The notes: generated by a model from the letters alone, not told the origin. A stretch of DNA of 64,000 nucleotides from Trichobilharzia szidati (GCA_944472155.2 OX235272.1:14368354-14432353), one strand, 5' to 3'; positions 22,504-33,252 are shown, counted from the stretch's first letter. Made by a program: numbers and translations.

Positions 22504-22935
22504 ATACCTAGTCATCGCCTTCCTCGACAATGGGCAATGTTAGCTGATATAGGGCCAGGCTGGAAAAGAGCTAGCGGCGGTCAAACGAAAACATGGCACC
22601 AGTCAATGAAATCTACAACAGTTAGTTTAAGCCAGCCACGTAGTAAGGTGTAGACTTCCTGACTGGTTGGGGTCCTCGGGACGGTAAAAACCAATGAAGG
22701 TTGGAAACAATTGGTGACATGGCTCAACATCGTTCTCAGTGGCTGGTGCAGATGCATCCACTCCTTGTGACTTATGATCTCCAACTAAACTATATTGTTC
22801 TTCGTTATTACTGTACCTTTGTCTCACACCTCTGTTTACTGTCTCTAATATGCATTTCTTCTGTTGCTTTGTGTGCTGCATGGAGTGTGGCGACTTGAAC
22901 TGCCGCAAAGTTCTATGTCGAAAACAGACAGACAG
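22504..22935 (+). mobile_element. 5'-truncated R1 LINE tail with target duplication
   Basis: Only the last 430 bp of an R1 element, ending in the simple repeat ACAGACAGACAG. It is flanked by the 9-bp direct repeat ATTTCTCTT (22,495-22,503 and 22,936-22,944), as expected of target-primed reverse transcription. It matches 47,240-47,708 and the inverse of 42,395-42,850. Confidence 0.8.
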
Positions 22936-22959
22936 ATTTCTCTTTTAATCGTTTGCGTT

Positions 22960-23165
22960 TTGAGTGGAGGAAAGGCTTCATGCTTAAGCTTTGAAGCTTC
23001 AGGAGCGGTGGTGTGTTGTTTTTACACACAACCTCCTCTCTCTTTTTGCGTATGCTACCAGCTAGGAGAGATTTCAAGCGTTCGTCAGGCGGGAATCGCA
23101 TCCCAGGACCTACATTCGTGGTTGGCGAGCATATCTTCTCTACCACTGAATTACTGACGATACAA
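22960..23165 (-). mobile_element. tRNA-derived SINE, diverged
   Basis: Same layout as 21,615-21,850 but more mutated: degenerate A and B boxes near 23,090-23,150 on the minus strand, body GGTAGCATACGC, and tail GAAGCTTCAAAGC. Confidence 0.55.
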
Positions 23166-23295
23166 TAATAGCACGCGTAAACTGAATTTGTACGTCAGCT
23201 CAGAATACACATTCATTATAATTACTTTCGAAAATTTCGACACCATAATCATCATCATCAACTTATCTACTGAAGTTTGTCTTCTTTTCTTTCAG

Positions 23296-23629
23296 TTTCA
23301 TCTGGTGTTAATACAAATTCACAGAATAATAGAATCATGTCACCAACACAACCAGGTCTATCGAGATCGTCATCATTATACTATAATGAAATCAATAATC
23401 CTATACACTTACAACGTTCAGCGAACAGTATGGCCAGTAGTAGTAGTAATAATAACATCAATAATAATAATAGTAATACTTGTCAATCTTCTACAATAAT
23501 GATGAACAATTCATTGAAAAATTTAGATGGTAATAATAATATCTCTACTACTAACAGTGTTGGATTGGATGCAGACTCTACACATTTCAATAATCTAATT
23601 TATATTCTACACACAGAGAAATATCCTGA
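23296..23629 (+). CDS. Host gene P, penultimate exon (Ser/Asn-rich protein)
   Basis: Internal exon preceded by a strong acceptor (CTTCTTTTCTTTCAG) and followed by a consensus donor GTAAGT at 23,630. It enters with two bases of a split codon and leaves two (GA). The next exon begins with the single base needed, so the phase fits exactly. The 110 full codons are rich in Ser and Asn (HLQRSANSMASSSSNNN and similar), ending THFNNLIYILHTEKYP. No domain is recognised; the composition is that of a disordered region, common in long schistosome proteins. Upstream exons were not identified and may lie outside the window or be hidden among repeats. Confidence 0.65.
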
Positions 23630-23754
23630 GTAAGTCAGACATTATATGTATATAGATAAATTGGTGAAAAGTGTATATTGTTTAATGAGTAATTTAGTGT
23701 TCCTTGTAATCTAATATTATTTTCTATAGTTTGGTTTGTAAGGGTTTGTTATGT

Positions 23755-24125
23755 TTTTACGAGTTGATCACGGACTGATATCAGTTAGAGAACCATTGAA
23801 AACCAGCCACAGGGAGTACTGGACAGCTGCTGTTTCATCCTAGTTTGGGGATCATCTGCAGTACGCACCCACCACAGGGGAGTTCGAACCCCAGGACCTT
23901 CCAGTTACAAGTCAAGCTCGTATACCATTCAGCTACTCTGACCCGATTCAATGGCTCATGAATTCTAACTTCTACCAATTCGTGATTTAGCGCAACCCCA
24001 ACCATTGTCGTTGGTGGGACATCCATTCACACACGTGATATCTAATTGGACCTCACTAGTCACGACTTTTTCACTAGAACTCAAGGAAACTCCATCCTGT
24101 AGCAAGTCACTAGCGAGCATCAGAT
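23755..24125 (-). mobile_element. tRNA-derived SINE with hammerhead-like segment
   Basis: On the minus strand: 5' flank, A-box-like GAATGGTATACGAG, B box GGTTCGAACTC, then a degenerate hammerhead (GATGATCCCCAAACTAGGAT then GAAACAGCAGCTGTCC) and GGTTTTCAATGGTTCTC. Same architecture as 37,245-37,575 but the core is mutated and probably inactive. Confidence 0.7.
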
Positions 24126-24781
24126 TAATTTTCTATAGTTTGGTTTGTTATGTTTTGTTTTTTTTATAAAATTATATTTGTAAAATCTCAGCGAAATTGA
24201 AATGATTAATTCCAACGTTTCGTTCGGCAATTTGGTCTGAAATTCTTCAGGGAAATTAATCGAAATTAACATAACAGAGGTTTATATATAAAAGGAACAA
24301 CTCTTGTTTTTAAAAACTTTGTCCAATCATGAGTCATGCAACAGGCATCAACATGTATAATAAATAAATAAAATTGTATGTTTATATATAAGAGTACATC
24401 TCTTGTTTCAAATTGTTTGTCCTGTCATGTGAATCAAGAAACAGCTATCAATAGGTATAATAAACAAAACAAAAATTTTTATATGAACTGTGATCAAAAT
24501 TTGACCTCAGACTTTCGAAATTAGTCTACTTTTGTTAAAATATATGTGTATATGCAGTATACAATGGTATGTGTGTGTGAACAGTCATAAAACATTTGTT
24601 ATTCTCATATGAGCTGTGATCAAGATTTGACCGGATAGTTACAAAATAATTGAGATTTTTTACAAATATAATACAATTTTATAAAATAGTTATTCTCTCC
24701 ATAAGAAGACGTAGACAATCGGCAATTTGATCTAGTGTGACTAGTTGTTGATACATATCCAATTTATTTATTAGTCAGAAT

Positions 24782-25059
24782 TTACCATTCATCAGCTAAG
24801 ATCACACCTTCACGTCTGTTCAAACTGTTGGGATTCACCCATATATGTAGGACTTCTGCAGACAGTCTTTCTTTATATGAATCAAAACCTTTCTGTAAAA
24901 CCTTAGTCTTATCAAAGTCGATTTTGTGTCCCGTTTCTATCAAATGCAGTGCAATCGCTGAGTTGTTTTCTAGCTTCTTCAAGTCTGTAGAGGTCTTTGG
25001 AACCGTCTTTAGACATTGTTTATGCTCTTTCACTCTTATATTTACCTGTCTGGAAGTTT
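24782..25059 (-). pseudogene. Penelope GIY-YIG endonuclease, C-terminal half (P2)
   Basis: Minus-strand frame reading RQVNIRVKEHKQCLK (the R...H of the GIY-YIG fold), NNSAIALHLIETGHKIDF (SAI..H....H segment) and NPNSLNRREGVIL. It is the nuclease that cuts the target in Penelope elements. TRIM-2 is inserted at its upstream end. The reading frame is intact across the insertion apart from the element and one copy of the 4-bp target duplication. The other half is at 26,849-26,940. Confidence 0.85.
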
Positions 25060-25348
25060 TGTAGTGACCCGTTTTATTACTCATAATCGTACTATACTTT
25101 CATTGTGTAATTGTACTTTCATTTATTTATTACTCTAAATCTTGCATGTTAAAAATTGATTCCTTTTGGTACTCGCTCGATTTTTGAATTGTTGATTGCT
25201 GCAATAATACACTATCGTATTCCTTCGCAAGTGCCTTTTGAATTACGTTGCGGATGTCGAGTAATCGCAACGTTAGGGCACAATTAAAAACGTGAGGAAG
25301 TATTAGGATATGTGTATACGCTAGTTCAGTCAAAATATAGCAGCAACA
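25060..25348 (+). repeat. TRIM-2 5' LTR
   Basis: 289 bp, TGTAGTGACC...GCAGCAACA. Identical by eye to the 3' LTR and clearly diverged from the TRIM-1 LTRs in U3 and near the 3' end, so the two TRIMs are independent family members, not a segmental copy. Confidence 0.92.
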
Positions 25349-25609
25349 AATTGGCGAGCCCGACATAGCTGATTGATGGACTACATTATTTCGAAGTATA
25401 CACAGTGTAATAAATCATCTTTGCCATCGCATTAACTTTTATAACTTCATAACATTTGGATGTATAATTATTGATATTTCTGCTAAAAGTACCTCCGGAC
25501 CTGGCGGCACAGCGACTGCTATCCCAGTTCACCCTGATACTCAAGCAACTGTAGCAGCTGGCTGTTATGCAACACCTCAATTCCAGTTCTCTGTCCTCAA
25601 GCTTCAGCA

Positions 25610-26254
25610 TTGTCTACAGTTGTGCAAACACTCTTACAATGGTCTGCAACTCCATTTACTCAAGCCGGTCCTACAACTGTTCAATTACAACAGTTTACCC
25701 AATCACCTCAACAACAACAACAGATTCAAGCACAAGCTCATCAGTTACAACCAGCTCAACAGCAAACTTATATCCAACAACATCAGCAACAACCAACAAT
25801 GATGGCAACTGACGTCCCTGTCAGTGGTCAACCTGGTACTGTAGCTGCACGCTCCTATGCTACTCCCCAGTTTATCATTCTGGCACCAGGAGCTCCATTA
25901 AAAGTCATGGCTGTTGTTCCTAACGGTCAATTGATTCAAACCACTGGTTTACCACAGCTTGTGCCAACTGCTCTTGCTGGAATGCCTATCAATCAACCAA
26001 CTTCTACTCTCCAACCTCAGCAAACATCAATTCAAGTTACTCCTCAACGCCGAGTAAAAACACCCCAGCAACAACAACAACACACTGACGGACGTTCACT
26101 TTCAACCGTATCAGCAGCAGCTACTGCTGCACTCTTCTCTGGCACAGCCATCTCTTCTTGTACAATTCCACTTGTACAACCAGCTTTCATGGAAACAGAG
26201 GTAACTGAATGTTTACCCAAGTCATTTCCATACTACCTTATTACGTACTATTAA
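25610..26254 (+). CDS. Captured Gln-rich reading frame of TRIM-2
   Basis: A single 214-codon frame occupies over half of the TRIM interior. It starts at a GTG-like position within an open frame that extends further upstream (PQASALSTVVQTL), so the true start is uncertain. Composition: TTVQLQQFTQSPQQQQQIQ, a poly-Gln/His block, then ILAPGAPLKVMAVVPNGQL, NQPTSTLQPQQTSIQVTPQR, and a short hydrophobic SAAATAALFSGTAIS near the end. This resembles the Gln-rich activation domain of an animal transcription factor. It contains no retroviral motif. Whether it is translated, or is merely cargo, cannot be told from one sequence. TRIM-1 carries the same segment with indels. Confidence 0.6.
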   Translation: MSTVVQTLLQWSATPFTQAGPTTVQLQQFTQSPQQQQQIQAQAHQLQPAQQQTYIQQHQQQPTMMATDVPVSGQPGTVAARSYATPQFIILAPGAPLKVMAVVPNGQLIQTTGLPQLVPTALAGMPINQPTSTLQPQQTSIQVTPQRRVKTPQQQQQHTDGRSLSTVSAAATAALFSGTAISSCTIPLVQPAFMETEVTECLPKSFPYYLITYY

Positions 26255-26555
26255 CTGCACGTAAGATATAAATCTATTCTGTAACTCCTTACAATAAAAA
26301 CCTCATTATTATTCTAATAATAATTTTTCTGCTTTTATTGTTACATTTTGCACAACTTTCTAAACATTTCGGTTCGTTTCGAAGTTGTTAACATTTTTGC
26401 ATATATACAGTTATATTATCAAACCTCAAAAACTTAAAATCCTCAATTCGGTTTTCATGCCAAAAACTCGTATATATTTCTCCTGTAATTATAATATACA
26501 ATATCATTCCGAATACAGGTAAACTTCATTTACCTGCATTCTACGGAGGGGCTAT

Positions 26556-26844
26556 TGTAGTGACCCGTTTTATTACTCATAATCGTACTATACTTTCATT
26601 GTGTAATTGTACTTTCATTTATTTATTACTCTAAATCTTGCATGTTAAAAATTGATTCCTTTTGGTACTCGCTCGATTTTTGAATTGTTGATTGCTGCAA
26701 TAATACACTATCGTATTCCTTCGCAAGTGCCTTTTGAATTACGTTGCGGATGTCGAGTAATCGCAACGTTAGGGCACAATTAAAAACGTGAGGAAGTATT
26801 AGGATATGTGTATACGCTAGTTCAGTCAAAATATAGCAGCAACA
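26556..26844 (+). repeat. TRIM-2 3' LTR
   Basis: 289 bp. Followed directly by the target duplication GTTT. Confidence 0.92.
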
Positions 26845-26848
26845 GTTT

Positions 26849-26940
26849 CTCCTACATATACGGCGTTACAATCTCCACAATTGGTCTGGTATACGCAATT
26901 CTGCTGGTTTTCTTGTTCGATTTTATCCTTAACCTTCACC
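26849..26940 (-). pseudogene. Penelope GIY-YIG endonuclease, N-terminal half (P2)
   Basis: Minus strand reads KIEQENQQNCVYQTNCGDCN then AVYVGE, the VY..C..C...Y.G core that begins the GIY-YIG domain. The rest of the domain continues beyond TRIM-2. Confidence 0.8.
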
Positions 26941-27654
26941 AGTAATGAGCATGGTTCATGATTGGACAAAGTTTAAAAACAAGAGTTGTTCCTTTTATAT
27001 ACAAACCTCTGTTATGTTAATTTCGATTAATTTCCCTGAAGAAGTTCGGTTCGGACCAGATTGCCGAACACGGGAAACGTTGGAATTAATCATTTCAATT
27101 TCGCTGGGAGTTTGCAAATATAATTTTATAAATGTCTACTTCTCACTCAGCGCTCAATTATTTTGCAACTATCCGGTCAAATCTTGATCACAGTTCATAT
27201 GTAATATTATTTAATTGTGAATGGATCGGTGACTTTTAGTGTATACTGGGCATTCTTGACATCATCATCATGGTTGAGGCGGCCTGTTTGAATCACTATC
27301 CATTGTCTTCTCTTAATTTTTATTGTTTTAAGCATTTAATCAAGTCGCAAAATGTACTCAACGCATATTTTTCAAATGGCTTTCAAACTACTGGTGTGCA
27401 TTTTGCAGAGACGAAGGTAAAAAAATATCATAAGGGATTATAGTCTGCTCTTCACATCTAAAAGTATTACGTCAAGTGATATAATACAGATTGCTACTTT
27501 ACTTCGAGGTCCTGGATGAGGAGTAAATATTGTGCAATAAATCACACTCAGAATTCAGCACGCTGTGTACACATTTTCTTCAGAGTGAAGCTATTTATTT
27601 ATTATTATTATTTATTACATTTCATTCTGATATTATCTGTTCGGTTTGTCTATC

Positions 27655-27920
27655 AATGATACACCCAGTGGGACTCGAATCCAGCACTCATCATGACTTA
27701 GTATCGTAAAATTATAACATTCAGAGATATAAGCTTTAGGCTAGAGATTCAAATGTACAACTCTATATACTACTGATTGGCTGACATGAGTAGCTGGGCA
27801 CAGCTCACATCAACCAGTAGTGCATACTAGCCAGATTGAGGGGATCTGAAGATCGGAAGACCGTTTCGGTGTCCGAAGGAAGCTGTGGTTGAATTTCACC
27901 CCGAACTGTGTAAATAGCAA
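27655..27920 (-). mobile_element. SINE-like segment, uncertain
   Basis: A B-box-like GGATTCGAGTCCC on the minus strand (about 27,668-27,682) and a CTGAAGATCGGAAGACCGTT then TCGG hairpin-like segment near 27,850. Too diverged to assign confidently. Confidence 0.35.
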
Positions 27921-28479
27921 ATCGGAAATTTGATTCATGCGTAAGACTAATTACTAACTAAAATGTGGGTTGGTATGGGGGCCTGCTTAAATAAAAATCT
28001 CTGGGTTACCTAGATTTCCTGTTCATATAAATGCATAGTATTTACTTCACATTTTGTATTGTTTAAATCATCCAATGACGTCTAGAATCACAATTTATAA
28101 TCAGACACACTTTTAAATAGGTTTCAACCTACTGGTATGAATTTTCTGATTGAAAGAATGCAACGAAATCTACACGAATTATTGGATGGCACAATAATGC
28201 TTCAGTTGATATGTTACTGAGTGTTGCATTGTTAGTAGTTTCTGTGCGAGGAGTAAATATGTTGCAATAATGACTCTGGAAATTCAGTATTGCATATGAA
28301 TAGAATTTTTTATAGAATAAAGCTGTTTGTGTTATTAGTATTTAATTCAATGTGGACTTCCCCGTTGATTGATTTGACCGAAGTGTTCGGCCCGTGTTTG
28401 TTGACATGTCGACTCCTGGTGCGGATTCTTCAACGGTTTCTGAGGGCGTAAATTGAAGTATTTTGGTGGGTGGTGACTA

Positions 28480-28720
28480 GTAGTGCAATCCATGATCCGC
28501 AATCCGTTCTATTTGGGATTCGTCATCTGGCGGATGTACCTGCATTCCCCAGTGAATGATAATAATCTCACTGAGGCTCGAACCCAGTGTCCATCGTTTC
28601 AAACTCCAAAGTGTTATCCACTAGACCGCTTGGGCCACAAAGCATCCGCACAAGGAGTCGACATGTCAGCCTGAGGCCGAATACTTAGGTCCTGTCAATT
28701 AACCAACGGGGAAGTCCGAA
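28480..28720 (-). mobile_element. tRNA-derived SINE (second family)
   Basis: Minus strand: A box GGCCCAAGCGGTCTAGTGG and B box GGTTCGAGCCTCAG with tRNA-like spacing, followed by GGGGAATGCAGGTACATCC. Related copies at 28,740-28,960 (plus) and 29,925-30,105 (minus). Confidence 0.7.
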
Positions 28721-28739
28721 TTGAATTATATAATAAGAC

Positions 28740-28960
28740 TGATACTCGTCGCACAAGAGGTGGCTCTCGTGTCCCAATCGATCTGGTAAATGACTCCTCG
28801 ACGTTTGAAATGTTGGGTACTTGGTTCGAGCCTCAGTGGGAAACACCATCTCTCAGTGAGGAATGCAGGTACATCCACTAGCTGACGAGTCACCAACAGG
28901 ACGAAATGCGCATCGTGGATTCCACTGCCAGTCATCATTACTTCTATTATTATCATTATT
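28740..28960 (+). mobile_element. tRNA-derived SINE (second family)
   Basis: Plus-strand head GTGGCTCTCGTGTCCCAATC, B box GGTTCGAGCCTCAG, then GAATGCAGGTACATCC and a TTATTATTATCATTATT tail. It is inverted relative to its neighbour. Confidence 0.65.
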
Positions 28961-29924
28961 AAATCTATGTAACGAACTCTGAATAAAATGAAGGGTACAT
29001 CCTGAATTCCACTGCTACCTGCCACCTATCACTAAATAAATAAGAATTTGCATAGACACTAAGCACAAGATATCCCTATGCGTCTTATATTTACGGTCCA
29101 CCTACTGTTAATCCTGAAAATTCCTGTTGACTTCAACCTTCATCTGTTCCTGATAGAATGCAAAAACCATTCGTTTCTATGTTCACTTGATAGAATACGA
29201 CGAAAATATTATCTCTCATCTTAATACTGATGAACAGCTGTGATTTACTGACTTGACTACAAAGGCTTTCTTAGGTTAGTTAGTTAGGATATCAATCCGC
29301 CTACTTACGGTCTTCTGGTAATTGAGTTACAAAACTTACATAGCAGAAGGGGTCGGAACAGTAATCACGAGGAGGAGGTGGTAACTAGCATACTTTGAGA
29401 CTGAGGTTTTTACTTTTAACTTTCAGCCACTAACTAATTCATTGTATTGTGGCTATTTTTAGCAACATATAAGTGGAGATAGCACAAATGGAACAAGCTA
29501 GCTGTATCTTACTTGCTTCTTCATTTTCAGTTTCCATTCATATAGTTCTTGTTATTGAGATAGTTTTTTTTTGTATAGTGATACAGGGTTCAATTTAAAC
29601 ACAATCGTAAACTTTCCAGATTTCATCCTATTTGTTCGTCTTACTTTACTAGTGTATGGGAGGGATTGTAGTTTTGATAAGATTATTGATTATTACGTGA
29701 ATACATTCACCCAGCAAACTGTGCACACTACTTAAAACAGGCGGTGTTTTGTTTTCAAGCTATGCAACCGAATATACACCAACGTCATTGCACTAATATG
29801 CGATATGATTTCCACTGAGTGTAGGAATCGATTTAAGATCAAACATGCTAACAAACATATTGAGAACTGAAAAGTTTATTCAGTGATAATTTGATTGATG
29901 GCAAGTCGTAGTGGTTGGTATCAA

Positions 29925-30105
29925 GGATGTGGATTTCGTCATTTTTGGGGACTCGTCATCTGAGATGTACTTGCATTCCGACTGAGAGTGATATTGTTCC
30001 CATTGAGACTCAAACCCATCATCACCCACCATTTTAAACGCTACAGGGTTATCGGCTAAGCCACTAAGGCCATGAAAGCTACCTCTTGTGCAACGGCATT
30101 TCCCA
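29925..30105 (-). mobile_element. tRNA-derived SINE (second family), diverged
   Basis: Minus strand: A-box-like TGGCTTAGCCGATAACC, B-box-like GGTTTGAGTCTCA, then GGAATGCAAGTACATC. Confidence 0.6.
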
Positions 30106-30399
30106 CTGACTGATTATGGTGGACTGTGAAATACTCGATTTGTGTTGAAACGTGTTTATTCATCAATGTTTACTATGCTACAACTTTGAGAAATGCCACA
30201 GACTAGATAATCAGAAGCAAATGGTATAGATTTAAAATAATCATTGAGAAGTCAACCTGACAAATCACCGATGGTCTCGAAATTCTCTGAGGTGTGAATA
30301 ATCTATAATGGAGAATGTATTACTTGTCACTCTAGAAGTTTTCAAGTGTTGGTTTCTATGAATTTGACTAATTCCAAGTTTTATCACAAACTGAGCTTT

Positions 30400-30660
30400 A
30401 TTTAGAGAATCACTGAAAACCAGAGAGTCCCGGACAGCTGTTTCGTCCCATTTCGAGACTCTTCATCACTACGCACCCATTGATTACTATCAGGGAGATA
30501 CATAGCGTGGAAGAATTGACAGCCCATTGGATTCCATCCTAGCGGCTGAATGATCAACAAATCCACCTTGTAACCTGCAGGTCCTGGGTTCGACTCCAGG
30601 GTATGGGTCTATGGGATCGTGTTACTGAAGAATCCCACACAAGGATGAAACAGTCAACAT
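30400..30660. mobile_element. Two opposed hammerhead-SINE fragments
   Basis: 30,411-30,470 (minus) contains a hammerhead-like GTGATGAAGAGTCTCGAAAT then GGGACGAAACAGCTGTCC. 30,510-30,660 (plus) contains a B box (GGTTCGACTCC) and a degenerate CTGAAGAATCCCACACAAGG then ATGAAACAG. They are partial copies facing each other just upstream of the host exon at 30,774. Confidence 0.6.
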
Positions 30661-30773
30661 AAGATGACTGGTGATGAAATTGCGAAATTAGTATTTTTTG
30701 TACAAACTTTTTTATTTTTGTTTTTCATACTTCTAACACTTCTTCACCCTCCTGTGTGCTCAACCTGCATCAG

Positions 30774-31068
30774 ATCAAATACAACAAGATGTGAAAATAC
30801 TCAAAAGCCTGGATTGTCAACAACTAGCAGTGTTAGCATGAATAACATAAACAGTATGGCAAGTAATTGTTCCAATTCTATTCCTATATTCGATTATCAC
30901 CATCATAATGGTAATAAAACATCAAATTCTAATAATAAATCTGCTTTATTACGTGAACAATTTTTCAGTTCTATGCTAGGTGACAGTAACACACAACAGC
31001 ATCAACCATCTCTAGAATCAGAATTGTCTAGGAAACCAAAGGTTTTACTGCAATACGGAGATTTATGA
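30774..31068 (+). CDS. Host gene P, last exon
   Basis: Acceptor CAACCTGCATCAG precedes it, and the first base completes the codon left by the exon at 23,629. It then runs 97 codons without interruption to TGA at 31,066-31,068. The protein end is again Asn/Ser/His-rich (SVSMNNINSMASNCSNS, IPIFDYHHHNGN) and finishes with a more ordered SALLREQFFSSML and ELSRKPKVLLQYGDL. No family recognised. A poly(A) signal lies 234 bp downstream. Phase agreement, splice sites, composition match and signal together support a real gene. Confidence 0.65.
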
Positions 31069-31301
31069 TACCTACCAACACACATATACACAAATACATA
31101 TACAGTTCATTTCATTAAAGTTTCGCTAATTAACTTGTGAATACCTCTCTGCACATACACATTCATCGGCATCATTGTCATCATCGTTATTATTATTATT
31201 TTCATTCTAGTAACTAATGCCTCATTCACTCATTCTTTTTTTCATTATATGGCTGTGCTTTGTTATTCCACCCCCCCACTTCTTGTATTTTTGGAACTCT
31301 T

Positions 31302-31307
31302 AATAAA
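31302..31307 (+). terminator. Likely poly(A) signal of host gene P
   Basis: First canonical AATAAA downstream of the stop codon at 31,068, giving a 3' untranslated region of about 250 bases. Confidence 0.5.
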
Positions 31308-31329
31308 GCAAATGTCACAATTCTTCTCT

Positions 31330-31769
31330 GCTTTTATATTCTACGTCAACATACTCACTCAGTCTTTATCTTATATATTTTATATTGTCATTATTATCAT
31401 TTCATTCATAATTCAATGATCATCATCATAGTATATATACAAAAACAAAAATTTAGCGGATTATTTAATGTTTGTGGAAACGTGCGTATTTTGAAATCAT
31501 AATATATATATATATATATTATTACATTTTATTATCATTATTATTATAATTATTATTATCATCATCACTAAATACATTTGATATTTTCAATATTCACAGA
31601 ATTTCCATGTACAGGTTAATATTACCACTACCACTGGCATCATTTTTTTCTTCTAAAATTTACATTAAAAATACATAATTTATACATACTCTCGGTTGTT
31701 TTGAATGTGCGATTCAGTAAAAAAACGGTAATAGTTACGTTCAATGTGGGAGTGGGGTGTACATACATG
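31330..31769. other. AT-rich intergenic, no gene
   Basis: Low-complexity ATT/ATC-rich sequence with a short (TA)n at 31,501-31,519. Nothing else recognised. Confidence 0.4.
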
Positions 31770-32225
31770 GTTGCTTGATTTGTGTAGGATGCTCACCAAC
31801 AACCACTCGCGTGGTCCGCGATTGGTTTGATCCCCCAACCGGTGCAGTCTTAAACGTCACCTAGCTGATAGTGAGCCCAGAAAAGTTAAGTTCTGTGTGT
31901 AAGCAGGTAGATACCACTCACTCAAATTCGTTTACTACATAATAACTTATTAAAAAATATTATTGGTTTGGATTTCACTGTATCTACTACACTTAGGCAT
32001 GGGCAATTAGGTGGTATCTATCATTCAGGCCCATTAGTGGAACGAGTTGGGTGTCCAAGGGTGACACATAGAGGAGGAGATCGTGCGATGAGGAGATGAG
32101 AAACTATGGGCAATGGTAGGGCCAACAACTGAAGTGGACCGCAGAGAATAGGACAAAGTGGAGATGTGTTGTTGAAGCCCTATGTTCCACTCGGAACCCA
32201 AGGGAACACTAATAATGCAGAAAAT
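31770..32225 (+). mobile_element. tRNA-derived SINE with R2-like tail
   Basis: Plus strand: degenerate head (GGATGCTCACCAACAACC) and B-box-like GGTTTGATCCCCC, with the body interrupted by other sequence. The tail GAAGCCCTATGTTCCACTCG at about 32,176 and GGAACACTAATAATG match R2 3' ends. Confidence 0.55.
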
Positions 32226-32944
32226 ATATTAAGTTTGGCTAATTACGTAGCGTATGGAAAATTTGCTTCGTTCAAAAGTCACCTTTAACCAACTGTCGCT
32301 TGATAATGATAAAAAGAAAACCGTATCCAACACCCTTACCTAAAACAGCAAAAAGGAATAGAACTACTTGTCGTTGAAGGATATACATAGACAGAAGTTG
32401 GGGAGGGGGCAGAATCATAATGTGGTTTTCTTGTGTGTAGTCGACTACCATTAAAAGCAGTGATACTGAAGTGATGAGTGTGTTCTCTCTGACTTCTTCA
32501 TAAAAGTGTCAAGATATACATTATTTTAAATAACCTTTTTTCCACTGTCATGACATTGAAAGTAAGTGACTGATAAAATACCCAGATAATAAATAATTTT
32601 GAGTGTTTTGGGAAAGTGTGAAAACTACAAACAAAAAGGACACAGGTCAACGGTACCAACGAAGTGTAGCGCAGTTAAACCACATATTCACGAAAACCAA
32701 TAACCGCATTTTGGTATATAGTAATTTTACAGGTTTTATATTAATAATTCTGAAAAACTATTTATTCAAAATTGTCAGGAAATCGTGTTGTTTAAAATAT
32801 GTCTCCTCACCATTATTGCTTCGTAGTCTCACCTTTATTCACATTGTTCATCATGCTTCTTGATTCTGACTAGTTGTACAGTGAGTGGGTAAGCAAAGTC
32901 CATCGAAGTGGCTGATGTATTTCAACTTCATTGTTTCTAATTGT

Positions 32945-33120
32945 ATATTATTATTATTGTATCCTTTAATTCCTAGAGGAACATAGGGCTTCAGCCGTGC
33001 GTCTCCATTGCATTTGGTTCTCTGCTAGAGTCTTCAACTGACTCCATGTCTCTCCACACGTTTTCATCTCCTCTTCACATGACCTCCTCCTCCAAGTCAC
33101 CCTTGGACGACCAACTCGCC
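32945..33120 (-). mobile_element. 5'-truncated R2 LINE tail with target duplication
   Basis: 176 bp of R2 3' end (TTATTATTGTATCCTTTAAT then TCCTAGAGGAACATAGGGCT on the plus strand). It is flanked by the 12-bp direct repeat GTTTCTAATTGT at 32,933-32,944 and 33,121-33,132. Confidence 0.8.
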
Positions 33121-33185
33121 GTTTCTAATTGTGGAAACACTTTTATGACACTAGTCAGGATTATTAGCTGATATTTCTGGATTTC

Positions 33186-33189
<4 letters not shown>

Positions 33190-33249
<60 letters not shown>
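33190..33249. repeat. (TA)n microsatellite
   Basis: About 30 uninterrupted TA units. Confidence 0.95.

Positions 33250-33252
<3 letters not shown>

Larger units (their letters stand above)
25060..26844 (+). mobile_element. TRIM-2: young LTR mini-retrotransposon with a long Gln-rich ORF
   Basis: 1,785 bp. The 289-bp LTRs (25,060-25,348 and 26,556-26,844) appear identical by eye, so the insertion is recent. The target duplication is GTTT (25,056-25,059 and 26,845-26,848). The primer-binding-like TTGGCGAGCCCGAC and polypurine GGAGGGGCTAT are as in TRIM-1. No gag or pol. It lies in the GIY-YIG region of Penelope fragment P2, in the opposite orientation to that gene. Confidence 0.92.
24165..27205 (-). 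mobile_element. Truncated Penelope-like element P2, split by TRIM-2
   Basis: A GIY-YIG fragment (below) is flanked by inverted repeats: 24,183-24,345 is the inverse of 26,955-27,140, and 24,605-24,650 is the inverse of 27,150-27,205. Penelope-like elements carry such terminal repeats. The reverse transcriptase is missing, so the element is 5'-truncated or internally deleted. Both repeats contain a hammerhead-like CTGAAGA - stem - GAAAC segment (24,250-24,224 minus; 27,036-27,078 plus). Confidence 0.7.
23630..30773 (+). other. Host gene P intron (about 7.1 kb) filled with repeats
   Basis: Bounded by GTAAGT and CAACCTGCATCAG. It contains two hammerhead SINEs, a Penelope fragment interrupted by TRIM-2, and at least three other SINEs. 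The stretches 27,210-27,650, 27,960-28,330 and 29,040-29,920 show no recognisable feature. Confidence 0.6.

Noticed and set aside
30664..30773. Hydrophobic N-terminus (VFFVQTFLFLFFILLTLL) as a signal peptide of a short secreted protein
   Set aside because: It is the pyrimidine-rich tract and acceptor of the exon starting at 30,774; the frame through it is incidental.
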